Origin: DASVLX01 sp035552275
Lineage (GTDB): Bacteria > Actinomycetota > Actinomycetes > Mycobacteriales > Pseudonocardiaceae
Reading direction: 5' to 3'
Assembly: GCA_035552275.1 (NCBI GenBank)
Contig: DASZLR010000010.1
Coordinates: 1 to 12,530, forward strand
DNA: 12,530 bases
Under the pieces are notes generated by a model that saw only the letters and a program-made list of their open reading frames with translations, was not told the origin of the DNA and did no database searches. How positions within the stretch are numbered: the first letter of the stretch is position 1; each line of letters opens with the position of its first letter. The position numbers and the translations under genes are program-made. Shown one piece after another: positions 1 through 7,100 of the stretch.

Positions 1-75
1 CGCCAGCCCCGGCGCGGCATCCACATCGCCGTGGTGGCGCAGCAGCGCCCGCTCGTCCAACACGTCCCCGGTCAT
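1..75 (-). CDS. cobC: Partial N-terminus of a CobC-like threonine-phosphate decarboxylase
   Basis: The minus strand is open from an ATG at 75 to the window edge and gives 25 residues, beginning MTGDVLDERALLRHHGD. The RHHGD stretch followed by an acidic/Pro/Gly segment resembles the N-terminus of the PLP-dependent CobC/CobD aminotransferase-fold enzymes (HGGN/HGD motif), which make the aminopropanol-phosphate arm of cobalamin. In M. tuberculosis cobC (Rv2231c) lies on the opposite strand from ptpA and close to cobD, and a cobD/cbiB gene is present at the other end of this window, so the context agrees. Only the extreme N-terminus is visible, so the call rests on a short motif plus synteny. No strong ribosome-binding site is seen. 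A TCTAGA at 85-90 is spaced suitably for a leaderless transcript. Confidence 0.55.
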   Translation of the reverse strand, partial: MTGDVLDERALLRHHGDVDAAPGLA

Positions 76-84
76 CCCGGCGAG

Positions 85-90
85 TCTAGA
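85..90. promoter_or_regulatory. Palindromic TCTAGA, possible shared -10 element
   Basis: TCTAGA is its own reverse complement and sits between the divergent cobC-like gene (ATG at 75) and the DUF1275 gene (GTG at 132). Read leftward it lies 9 nt from the cobC ATG, as expected for a leaderless transcript. Read rightward it leaves room for a short leader carrying the GGGAGGT ribosome-binding site. No convincing -35 box is visible on either side, so this is a weak call. Confidence 0.25.
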
Positions 91-131
91 TGCCACCGCC
101 GCGTACGGTGTCGGCCAACCAGGGAGGTCAC

Positions 132-815
132 GTGGCTGTCGATGTGTCGATCGATCGTCGGTTGCTGGTCGGCGCGCTGCTCGGGTTGACGGCGGTGACC
201 GGGCTGATCGACGCGGTCAGCTATCTCCGGCTGGGCCACGTGTTCGTCGCGAACATGACCGGCAATGTGGTGTTCCTGGGCTTCACCCTGCAACCCGGCT
301 CCGGACTGTCGGCGCCGTCGTCGGTGGTGGCGATCGCCGGGTTCCTGGTCGGCGCGGTGCTCGGCGGTCGGATCGGCGTTCGGCTGGCGCACCGGCCCCG
401 ACTGTGGCTGTACACGGCGTTCGCCTTGCAGGCCGGGGTGCTGGCGGTGGTCGCGGTGCTCGGCGACATCGGCGCGCTCGCCTACACCGGCCACGCCGCG
501 CTGGTCACGATCGCGATCCTGGGCCTGAGTTTCGGATTGCAGAACTCGACCGTGCGCCGGCTCGCCGCCGCCGACCTGACCACCACGGTGTTGACCCTGA
601 CGCTCACCGGACTGGCGGCGGACAGCGTCATCGCCGGCGGCCCAGGCGGGAAGCCGTACCGGCGGCTGGGTTCGGTGCTGGCGATGCTGGCCGGCGCGGC
701 GGTCGGCGCGGAGCTGTTGCGGGTGATCGGCGTCACCGGCGTGGTGGCTGTCGCGGCGGTGTTGGTCACCGTCATCGCACTGATCTTCGCGACCGCGCCA
801 CACTGTTCTTCGTGA
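132..815 (+). CDS. DUF1275 (YoaK family) integral membrane protein
   Basis: The 227-residue protein has several hydrophobic segments, probably six membrane spans. It carries the DUF1275 signature near the N-terminus: GLIDAVSYLRLG at residues 24-35, then VFVANMTGNVVFLG at 37-50. The family is widespread in bacteria; its transported substrate, if any, is not established, so only a membrane location is claimed. I chose the GTG at 132 because GGGAGGT lies just upstream (123-129). An in-frame ATG at 90 has no ribosome-binding site and would add 14 non-conserved residues. The stop codon overlaps by 4 nt (GTGA, 812-815) the start of a ptpA relic, suggesting that this gene was once translationally coupled to ptpA, the same arrangement now seen between ptpA and the fructosamine kinase. 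Confidence 0.85.
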   Translation: MAVDVSIDRRLLVGALLGLTAVTGLIDAVSYLRLGHVFVANMTGNVVFLGFTLQPGSGLSAPSSVVAIAGFLVGAVLGGRIGVRLAHRPRLWLYTAFALQAGVLAVVAVLGDIGALAYTGHAALVTIAILGLSFGLQNSTVRRLAAADLTTTVLTLTLTGLAADSVIAGGPGGKPYRRLGSVLAMLAGAAVGAELLRVIGVTGVVAVAAVLVTVIALIFATAPHCSS

Positions 816-856
816 CCGCACCACACGTCAGTTTCATCTGCACCGGCAACATCTGA
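812..856 (+). pseudogene. Relic of a ptpA 5' end (14 codons)
   Basis: A GTG overlapping the DUF1275 stop opens a 14-residue frame, VTAPHVSFICTGNI, which ends in TGA. This is a canonical low-molecular-weight tyrosine phosphatase N-terminus leading into the CTGNICRSP active-site loop, and it breaks off after CTGNI, where a Cys codon (TGC) would follow. The next bases are unrelated to ptpA. The last 19 bases before the break are identical to the matching codons of the intact ptpA at 1678-1696. The simplest reading is that this is the original start of ptpA, separated from the rest of the gene by insertion of the hicAB segment. It is too short to encode a functional product. Confidence 0.8.
837..855 (+). 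repeat. 19-bp direct repeat, left copy (possible attL core)
   Basis: TCTGCACCGGCAACATCTG occurs here and again, with no mismatch, at 1678-1696. It encodes the CTGNI part of the phosphatase active-site loop. Identity stops abruptly at the right edge of this copy (A at 856 against C at 1697), as expected at a recombination junction. Confidence 0.85.
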
Positions 857-931
857 CGGCGTGTCATATCGGCACCTAGGTCAACCACAAGCGCCATACC
901 ACCATCCGTTACCACTGCTATCTAGCCCCTG

Positions 932-962
932 TTGAGATTGCCCTCTCTAGGGGGACTAGAGT
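932..962 (+). promoter_or_regulatory. hicAB promoter overlapping an operator palindrome
   Basis: TTGAGA at 932-937 is a plausible -35 box, and the TAGAGT/CTAGAG around 956-962 is a plausible -10 box 18-19 nt away. A perfect inverted repeat, CTCTAG (945-950), five spacer bases, CTAGAG (956-961), covers the spacer and the -10. That is a typical site for repression by a dimeric helix-turn-helix antitoxin, here HicB, which has such a domain. The -10 ends about 9 nt before the hicA GTG, so the transcript may be leaderless or nearly so. Confidence 0.6.
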
Positions 963-971
963 ACGGTCGCG

Positions 972-1181
972 GTGTTCAAGCCGCTGAAGCGGAGCCAAGT
1001 AGTGGACGCACTGGAGTCCAATGGATGCACGCCGCTGCGCAATTCCGGCGGTCATGAGGTGTGGGGGTGCCCCTGTGGAGCGCACACCGCGCCGGTGCCT
1101 AACCACCGAAGCATCAAGGCCGGCGTAGTGCGGAGCATCAGTCGTCAGATGGCTTGCCTACGAGAGGGATGGCTGCAATGA
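972..1181 (+). CDS. hicA: HicA-family mRNA interferase toxin
   Basis: This 69-residue protein has the HicA double-stranded-RNA-binding-like layout. An N-terminal helix (KRSQVVDALESNGC) is followed by a strand with the catalytic histidine at residue 28 (NSGGHEVW), a CPCG turn, VPNH, and a final helix starting KAGVVRSISRQ. HicA toxins cleave mRNA, stop growth, and are neutralised by HicB. The CPCG turn and the long C-terminal tail (ACLREGWLQ) look like the actinobacterial subtype as I know it. The GTG at 972 is the only start that keeps the first helix. It has no Shine-Dalgarno sequence, but the -10 position suggests a leaderless mRNA. The stop overlaps the hicB start (ATGA), so the pair is translationally coupled. 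All expected key residues are present, so the toxin is probably active. Confidence 0.85.
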   Translation: MFKPLKRSQVVDALESNGCTPLRNSGGHEVWGCPCGAHTAPVPNHRSIKAGVVRSISRQMACLREGWLQ

Positions 1182-1549
1182 ACACCTACAGCGCGACCTC
1201 GACTCGCGAGGACGGGTGGTGGGTCGTCACTGTTCCGGGCATCGGCGCGACCCAAGGGCGAAACACGGCCGAGGCGCAGCGGATGGCCGTCGATCTGGTC
1301 TCGGTCATGCTGGAGATTCCGGCGGATGAAGTCACCGTCGACATCGACTTCCGGCCGCCTGGCGGTCTCGCGGAGGAAGTGCGCCGAGCCCGCACGGAAA
1401 CCAAGAAGGCCGCCGAAGCCCAGCGTCGGGCCGCGGACCTACTACGGACGGCAGTGCGGAAACTGCTTGAAGCCGGCCTGTCGAAACAGGATGCTGCCCG
1501 GATCTTGAAGGTCGCCCCCCAGCGAATCAGCCAGCTCGTCAAGTTATAG
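1178..1549 (+). CDS. hicB: HicB-family antitoxin with C-terminal helix-turn-helix
   Basis: The protein is 123 residues long. Residues 3-60 form the HicB partial RNase-H-like fold (TYSATSTREDGWWVVTVPG, then GIGATQGRNT and a helix with VDLVSVML). Residues 64-95 are a charged helical linker. Residues 96-122 are a helix-turn-helix (LSKQDAARILKVAPQRISQL). HicB binds and blocks HicA, and through the C-terminal domain represses its own promoter; the CTCTAG-N5-CTAGAG palindrome upstream of hicA is the obvious target. I chose the ATG at 1178 because it overlaps the hicA stop (ATGA) and has GAGAGG 10 nt upstream. An in-frame ATG at 1169 and a TTG at 1154 are alternatives. The order toxin then antitoxin is usual for hicAB. 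Confidence 0.85.
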   Translation: MNTYSATSTREDGWWVVTVPGIGATQGRNTAEAQRMAVDLVSVMLEIPADEVTVDIDFRPPGGLAEEVRRARTETKKAAEAQRRAADLLRTAVRKLLEAGLSKQDAARILKVAPQRISQLVKL

Positions 1550-1607
1550 GGCGCGCAAACCCGAGCGAACCGATAGGCAATTTGTGCATCTCCATCGACA
1601 GGTGGAC

Positions 1608-2120
1608 ATGATCAGGGCCAGCTCCAACGAGAACTCGTTCCGGTCACACGACGAAAAGGTGCTGCGCACGGTGTTTGTCTGCACCGGCAACATCTGCCGC
1701 TCCCCCACCGCCGCCGTGGTGTTCGCCGAGCACCTGCGCCGAGCCGGGCTGGCGGACGTGGTGCGGGTGAGCAGCGCGGGCATCGGGCCGTGGCACGCCG
1801 GCGAGCCGATCGACGCGCGAGCCGGCGCGGTGCTGGCGCGGCACGGCTACCCGATCGATCACGTCGCCGCGCAACTGGACGCCGATCAGCTGACCGCGGA
1901 CCTGTTGCTGGCCATGGATTCCGGGCATGCGAAGGCGTTGCGCCGAGTCGTCGCCGATCCGGACCGGGTGCGGATGTTCCGCTCGTTCGATCCGGACGCC
2001 GTGGGTGATCTGGACGTGCCCGATCCGTACTACGGCGGCCCGAACGGGTTCGAGGACGTGCTCGCCATGATCGAGGCCGCGATGCCGGGCCTACTGGTCT
2101 GGGTTCGGGAGCGGGTGTGA
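1608..2120 (+). CDS. ptpA: Low-molecular-weight protein-tyrosine phosphatase (PtpA-like)
   Basis: The cytoplasmic phosphatase has the family P-loop CTGNICRSP (nucleophile Cys25, Arg31 of CX5R) and the general-acid motif VPDPYYGG (Asp139). From the ATG at 1608 it has 170 residues; the family norm is 150-165. The start is uncertain. ATG 1608 has AGGTGG only 2 nt upstream, and codons 1608-1658 end almost always in G or C, which favours translation there. GTG 1659 (MLRTVFVCTGN, 153 residues) and GTG 1671 are alternatives. The sequence before the P-loop differs from the relic at 812-856, so this N-terminus seems to come from the inserted segment. The stop overlaps the next gene (GTGA). Besides phosphotyrosine, a Thermus relative next to a fructosamine-kinase homologue has been reported to act on sugar phosphates such as ribulosamine 5-phosphate, so a role in deglycation is possible. 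Confidence 0.9.
   Translation: MIRASSNENSFRSHDEKVLRTVFVCTGNICRSPTAAVVFAEHLRRAGLADVVRVSSAGIGPWHAGEPIDARAGAVLARHGYPIDHVAAQLDADQLTADLLLAMDSGHAKALRRVVADPDRVRMFRSFDPDAVGDLDVPDPYYGGPNGFEDVLAMIEAAMPGLLVWVRERV
1678..1696 (+). repeat. 19-bp direct repeat, right copy (inside ptpA P-loop)
   Basis: This is the second exact copy of TCTGCACCGGCAACATCTG. It lies in frame in the intact ptpA, and the gene continues normally through CRSP after it. The sequence to its left (TTTG) differs from that at the left copy (TTTCA). Confidence 0.85.
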
Positions 2121-2881
2121 CCGGCGCGACGTTCGTCAAGCGCGGCTGCGGTCCGGGCGCGATCCGCGCGGAAGCCGCTGGCCTGCGCTGGCTGGCCGAC
2201 TCCGGCGCGGTCCGGGTGCCGGCGATCCGCGACGAGGACGACACCCGGCTGGTGATCGACCGGATCGACACCGGCCCGCCGACCGCGCGCGCCGCCGAGG
2301 ACCTGGGCCGGGGCCTGGCCGCGCTGCACGCCGCCGGGGCGCCCGCGTTCGGCTCGGCCCCGCCGGGCGGCCCGGTCGAGGCGTGGATCGGCCGCGCGCC
2401 GATGCGCAACATCACCGGCCCGAGCTGGCCGGAGTGGTATGCCGAGCACCGGGTGCTGCCCTACCTGCGAACCGCCGTCGACCAACGGACCATGGACGCC
2501 GGCCAGGCGGCGATCGTGGAACGGGCCTGCGCCCGGCTGCCGCGACTGGCCGGCCCGGCCGAGCCACCGGCGCGGCTGCACGGCGACCTGTGGAGCGGCA
2601 ATGTGTTGTGGAGCACAGTCAATGCAGCCGGCACAGACCGCACCGCTTGGCTGATCGACCCGGCCGCGCACGGCGGCCACCGGGAAACGGACCTGGCCAT
2701 GCTGCGACTCTTCGGCTGCCCACACCTGGACCGGATCATGGCCGGCTACCAGGAGACCGCGCCGCTGGCCGACGGCTGGTCGGACCGGATCGGCCTGCAC
2801 CAACTCTTCCACCTGCTGGTGCACGTCGTGCTGTTCGGCGGCGGCTACGTCAGCCAGACTCTCGCCGCGGCTACTGTCTAG
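2117..2881 (+). CDS. Fructosamine/ketosamine-3-kinase family protein
   Basis: The 254-residue protein carries the catalytic HGDLWSGN loop (residues 155-162) and the metal-binding segment DPAAHGGHRETDLAM (181-195) typical of FN3K/YniA kinases. These phosphorylate sugar adducts on protein amines so that they fall off. The probable ATP-binding Lys8 (TFVKRG) and Glu19 pair are present. The N-terminus begins right at this strand, so the glycine-rich loop that precedes it in longer homologues (about 285 residues) is missing; stop codons just upstream in frame rule out a longer start. The GTG start overlaps the ptpA stop by 4 nt, so both proteins are made together. That fits a kinase-phosphatase pair acting on ribulosamine-type damage, but the substrate cannot be read from the sequence. 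Confidence 0.85.
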   Translation: MTGATFVKRGCGPGAIRAEAAGLRWLADSGAVRVPAIRDEDDTRLVIDRIDTGPPTARAAEDLGRGLAALHAAGAPAFGSAPPGGPVEAWIGRAPMRNITGPSWPEWYAEHRVLPYLRTAVDQRTMDAGQAAIVERACARLPRLAGPAEPPARLHGDLWSGNVLWSTVNAAGTDRTAWLIDPAAHGGHRETDLAMLRLFGCPHLDRIMAGYQETAPLADGWSDRIGLHQLFHLLVHVVLFGGGYVSQTLAAATV

Positions 2882-2900
2882 CCGAGGGCGCACCCAAGGT

Positions 2901-3221
2901 ATGAGCGATGTTGGACCGATGAGCCGAGGCACCTACCACGTGACCGTGCGCCGCGATGATCCGTGGTGGGTTGCTGTTGTCGATGGCGTGGGCGCCACCG
3001 AAACACGCACCGTGACAGCCCTGGAAGACATGGTCCGGGACCTCGTTGTGGTTATGCGCGAATTGGACGACCCGAGGACGTTCGACGTGCGGTGGACCTA
3101 CGACCTGCCAACGGAAGCCGCCGACGCACTGCGCGACCACCAGAAGTCTCGCGCCGGATGTAAGGCGACTGAACGCCAGCACGAGCAGCGCGCTCGGCGC
3201 CGCGGCCGTAAGGCCGAGTAG
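2901..3221 (+). CDS. Orphan HicB-like protein without a DNA-binding domain
   Basis: The 106-residue protein aligns without gaps to the first ~90 residues of the HicB at 1178-1549. Both share TY, then WWV, G.GAT.T/G.R, a helix with M..DLV.VM.E, and an Ala/Glu/Arg/Lys-rich linker. The helix-turn-helix is absent: the chain ends in a very basic tail (RARRRGRKAE), and the following bases do not encode an HTH in any frame. No hicA lies beside it. It sits between the fructosamine kinase (19 nt) and SURF1 (44 nt) and is less GC-rich than both. ATG 2901 has GAGGG 12 nt upstream; ATG 2919 is an alternative. It could be a solitary antitoxin, a degenerate copy, or a protein able to bind the HicA encoded nearby. 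Function unproven. Confidence 0.65.
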   Translation: MSDVGPMSRGTYHVTVRRDDPWWVAVVDGVGATETRTVTALEDMVRDLVVVMRELDDPRTFDVRWTYDLPTEAADALRDHQKSRAGCKATERQHEQRARRRGRKAE

Positions 3222-3253
3222 CGGCCCGATCTCCTGGGGAAGTCCCCCGGCGT

Positions 3254-3259
3254 TACCGT
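3254..3259 (+). promoter_or_regulatory. Possible -10 element for SURF1 (TACCGT)
   Basis: TACCGT ends 6 nt before the SURF1 GTG and no Shine-Dalgarno sequence lies in between, so a leaderless transcript starting at or next to the GTG is plausible. No clear -35 box is visible. Confidence 0.3.
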
Positions 3260-3265
3260 TGTCGG

Positions 3266-4150
3266 GTGCGGCGGTTGCGGTTTCTGCTCCGGCCCGGGTG
3301 GATGGCCCTGGTCGTCGGCGTGATCATTTTCGCCGGGGCGTGCTTCTGGATCCTGTCGCCCTGGCAGTTCGGCCGCAATTCCGAGCGATCCGGGCAGAAC
3401 TCCGCGATCACCTCCGCCGAGTCGACCGGTCCGGTGCCGCTGCGCCAACTGCTGCCGGCGACCGGCGAACCGCCGTCGGGCCTGGAATGGCGCGAGGTCA
3501 GCGTCTCCGGCCACTACCTGCCGGCCGGCGAGCTGGTGGCCCGGCTGCGCCAGGTCAACGACGATCCGGCCGATGAGATCCTCACCCCGTTCCGCATGGA
3601 CGACGGCACCATCCTGCTGATCGACCGCGGCTGGGTGTCGCCGAACAACGGCCAGGTGCCGAGCTATCCGGCCGCGCCGGCCGGCCACGTCACGCTGACC
3701 GCCCGCGTGCACTCCGACGAGTCCGACCCGCACCGCGCCCCGCTGTACCAGAACGGCCACAGCGAGATCTACTCGATCGACACCACCGTCGCCACCGAAC
3801 GCACCGGCCTGCGCTTCGAGCCCGGCTACTTCGCGCTCGTGGACGGGCAGCCGGGCGTGCTGGGCGTGCTGCCGCTGCCGCAACTGGACCCCGGCCCGTT
3901 CCTTTCCTACGCCTGGCAGTGGATCACCTTCGGCGTGATGGCCATCGGCGGCCTGGGCTACTTCACCTGGCGGGAAATCCAGCCAGGCGGCGCGCTGACC
4001 CCGGAGGGCCGGGCCCGTCGCCGGGCCGCGCGGGCCGAGGCCGGGGCGCCAACCAGGGTGCGCGGCCGGCACGCGGTCGCCGCGATGATCGCCGAAGAGG
4101 AAGCCCGCGAGGCCACCGGAACCGAGGTCCCAGAAACGGTCACTCGATAA
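3266..4150 (+). CDS. SURF1 family cytochrome oxidase assembly protein
   Basis: The 294-residue membrane protein has the classic SURF1 plan. A first membrane span (residues about 11-31) is directly followed by the WQFGR motif (33-37). A large extracytoplasmic domain contains ILLIDRGWV, and a second span (about 213-235) begins LSYAWQWITFG. A long charged, Ala/Arg/Glu-rich cytoplasmic tail follows, as in many actinobacterial members. SURF1 helps insert haem a into the aa3-type cytochrome c oxidase. The start is GTG at 3266, which gives the expected basic N-terminus (MRRLRFLLRPGW). In M. tuberculosis the homologue Rv2235 follows ptpA, so this is a backbone gene. It converges on jetC with only 6 bp between the two stop codons. 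Confidence 0.9.
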   Translation: MRRLRFLLRPGWMALVVGVIIFAGACFWILSPWQFGRNSERSGQNSAITSAESTGPVPLRQLLPATGEPPSGLEWREVSVSGHYLPAGELVARLRQVNDDPADEILTPFRMDDGTILLIDRGWVSPNNGQVPSYPAAPAGHVTLTARVHSDESDPHRAPLYQNGHSEIYSIDTTVATERTGLRFEPGYFALVDGQPGVLGVLPLPQLDPGPFLSYAWQWITFGVMAIGGLGYFTWREIQPGGALTPEGRARRRAARAEAGAPTRVRGRHAVAAMIAEEEAREATGTEVPETVTR

Positions 4151-4156
4151 CGGTGG

Positions 4157-7100
4157 CTACTCAGTGAGCGCCAGCGCCGCGCCGTCCCACGTGGTGTGCG
4201 TGCATGCCACGCCGCGCCCGGACCTCGGCCGCAACACGTCGTAGATGTGCATCCGGGGGATCTTCTCGGACACCCCCCAGCCGGACGGCCAGGTGATCAC
4301 CCAGTCCATGTCCAGATCGACCAGCAGGCCCAGCATCCGCGCCACGGTCGGATCGTCCAGCCGCTCGAACGCCTCGTCCAGCAGCACCAGCCGCAGCGGG
4401 CCACGATTGTCGTCCGGCCCGCTCACCGCGTCGTAGAAGGCGGCGGCCGCGGCGAACAGCGTCACGTAGGACACCAGCCGGGTCTCGCCGGACGACAGTT
4501 GCCGCATCCGCCGGGTGCGCGGCTTGCCGTCCGGGCCGTTGTCCCGGACTCGAACGGTGAACGTGTACCAGGACCGGTAGTCCAGCGCGCGGCTGAGGAT
4601 CTCCGCGTAGCCGCCGGAATGCGCGTCCCGCTCGGCGTCGATCCGCTCGGTGAACGCCTGGCGCAGTTGCTCGTCCTGCTCGGCGGTGCGCTCCGCGAAC
4701 GGCAGCCGCACCAACTCCAGCGCCGTCAGCGTCGACTCGTCCAGCGCCGGCGAGGGCTGCCATTCCAGCCGGACGTGCACGCCCTGGCTGGACCGCGCCA
4801 CATCGAGCACATCGTTCATCCGGCGGGTCAGGTCCTCGGCGACGGCGATCTGGTTGGACACCCGCTCGGCGAGGTTGCGCAGCATGAAGGTGGCGAAGAT
4901 CTCCTGGTACCGCTCGCCCAGGAAACCGCGCTGCTCGGCCAGTTTCCCCCGGACCATCCAGGCCGCGTCGGCCACCGGGCGCGGCCCGGCATCGCCGGCG
5001 ACCACGATGGTGAGGATGCCGGCGTGCCGTTCCGGAGTGATCTCGTAGCTGCCGGCCAGCGCGGACTGCAAGGCCTGCAACTTGGTGATCACCAGTTCCT
5101 CGCTGGCGCCGCGCCGGTCGATGCCGGCCAGCACATCGAGTGCCCCGTCGAGATCGTCCGGGAACTCCTGCTCACCCACGGCGGCACGCCACACGCCGGG
5201 TGCGGCCAGCGCCGCCAGCGCCGCCTGTTCGGCGGTCCGCGCCGCCTCGGCCTTGCCTTCCACCGCGTCGGCTTTCGCCTCCAGCACGGTTTCGGTCTTC
5301 ACCACCTGGTTGGACAGTTCGGTCGCGCTGGATCGCAGCGTCGGCAGTTCGGCGCGCAGCGATTCCCGTTCGCGGTTCAACTCCGTGAGCTGGCCGGCGA
5401 CCTGCTCGGCCTCGCCGCCGATCGCGGCGGTCAGCTCGGCCAGCGCCGCGTCCTCCCGCGCGTACTCGGCGCACCGGGTCTCGGCCACTCCCATCGCGTC
5501 GGCCAGATCGTCCACGGCGGCCTGGTGATCGTGCAGTGCGTCGGCCAGGCTGGTGACCGTGCGCGCGCACCGCCCGAGCAGCGCGTCCCGCAACTGGTCG
5601 GCGCCCTCCCGGGCATCCTGCGCGGCCCGGTGCGCCCGGCGCAGCGTGTCGGTGTCGGCGGGCAGGCCGGCCTCGGCGGCGGACTGGGTCAGCTCGACCT
5701 CGATGGCCTCCTGCCGGCGGTCGGCCGCTTCGTGCTCAGCGCGCAGCCGAACCGACCTCGCGCCGGCCTCCTCGGCCGCGCGGACGGCGGTGGCGAGCGT
5801 GGCGTGCGCGGCGATCAGCGCCCGATCGTCGGGATAGCCGTCCAGGTGCTGTTCCCAGGCGGCGACGGCGGCCGACTCCCGAGCCAGCTCGGCGTCGGCG
5901 GCGGACCGCGCTTCGTCCAGTTCGGTGATCTGGGCGGTCAGCTCGGCGATCCGGCGTGCCCGAGTCGCCTCCCGCGCCCCGGCGCCGACGAACTCGGCGG
6001 CCGATTTGCTGGTCGCCCCGGTGAGCACCCCGGCCCGCCAGTGACCACCGGTGGACACCACCAGGCCGCCGGCCGGCTCGCGCGCCGGATCGTCGGCGAG
6101 CGTGACCGCGTCCAGCAGTCCGCGCACCGTCTCCACCGATACCGGGCAACCCGGTTCGACGGCCGGCACCAATGTCGCCGCGAGCGTTCGGTCCATTGTG
6201 GACCGTTCTGCGGGGATGGCGATCAGTTCGTCGGGCAGGTCGACGGTTCCGTTGGCGGACACCCAGGCGGCGAGCAGGCCGGACGCCTGCAACGCCGCCT
6301 CCAGCCCCGCCCGGCCGGGGCCGTCCAGGTCCGGGGCGAAGTCGACCAGCCGGTGAAACGACGCGCCGGCGGTCGGATCGCGGGGCGCGGTGACGTAGGC
6401 CGGCGGCGGGGGCTGCGGCGCGGTGACGCCGTCCCGCACCGCGATCAGCTCGGCCTCGGTGCCGGTGATCCGCGCGGTCACCGCGTCGACCCGCTGTTGC
6501 ACGGTCACCACAGCCTGCCGCAGTGTGCGCAGCCTCGGCGCGGCCCAGGATCGGGCGGCCTCGGCGGCGCTGCGGGTGACGTCCGGCCCGGCCCGGAGTT
6601 CGTCCACTGTGGGCGGTTCGGGAGCGCTGTCGCGAGTCCAGTTCACCGCCTTCTCCCGCCAGCTCGCGGCGGCGTCCTCAAGCCGTTGGGCGGCCTCGTT
6701 GCGCCGCCCGGCCGCCTCGGTCGCGTCCAACTGCGCCTGCCGGGCCGACTGCCGCAGCCCGTCCAACCTGGTCCGCTCCCGGTCCAGGTCGATCGCGCGC
6801 TCCCGCAGTGACAGCGCCAACGCGGCCCGCTGGCCGGCGATGGACCCGATCCGCGCGGCCTGCTGGCCCGCGTCACGCAGGGCCGCTTCCAGCACGTCCG
6901 GCCGGGGCTGCGGAGGCACCCGGCGCTCGATCTCCACCGGCGCGGCCTCCGGATCGGGCTTGGCGCGCACCGACTCCCGCACGGTCTCGACCGCCGTGTC
7001 CGGCGCGGCCGGCACCCGTGGGCACAGCGCGCTGTCCAGCCCGGCCTCGGCCAGCCGGCCCCTGGTCGTCTCGGCCAGCCCGACCGCGGACTCGCTGTCC

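Larger units (their letters stand above)
837..1696 (+). mobile_element. Putative hicAB insertion segment bounded by 19-bp direct repeats
   Basis: A segment of about 841 bp per repeat unit lies between two copies of a 19-bp ptpA sequence and carries only hicA and hicB. Its non-coding part (857-971) is clearly less GC-rich than the flanking genes. The layout matches site-specific or homology-driven integration into ptpA: old 5' end plus repeat on the left, new 5' end plus repeat and the rest of the gene on the right. No integrase, transposase or terminal inverted repeat is present. It would therefore be a non-autonomous cassette, the remnant of a larger element, or the product of recombination with a donor allele carrying hicAB-ptpA. 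The boundaries are seen directly; mobility is inferred. Confidence 0.5.

Noticed and set aside
72..824. 250-codon minus-strand open frame opposite the DUF1275 gene
   Set aside because: Low-complexity Arg/Gln/His-rich product; the plus strand encodes a recognisable membrane family with a good ribosome-binding site.
3222..3265. A frameshifted HTH after the orphan HicB-like gene
   Set aside because: None of the three frames in this short spacer, or in the overlapping start of SURF1, gives a helix-turn-helix resembling the one in the complete HicB.
2030..4072. Minus-strand open frames of 300 and 324 codons opposite the kinase and SURF1
   Set aside because: The plus-strand genes have clear catalytic and membrane motifs; the antisense products are low-complexity.
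4196..6811. 871-codon open frame on the plus strand opposite jetC
   Set aside because: It is an antisense shadow produced by GC-rich codons; the protein is low-complexity (Arg/Gly/Pro/Gln/His-rich), has no recognisable domain, and lies opposite a clear SMC-like gene.
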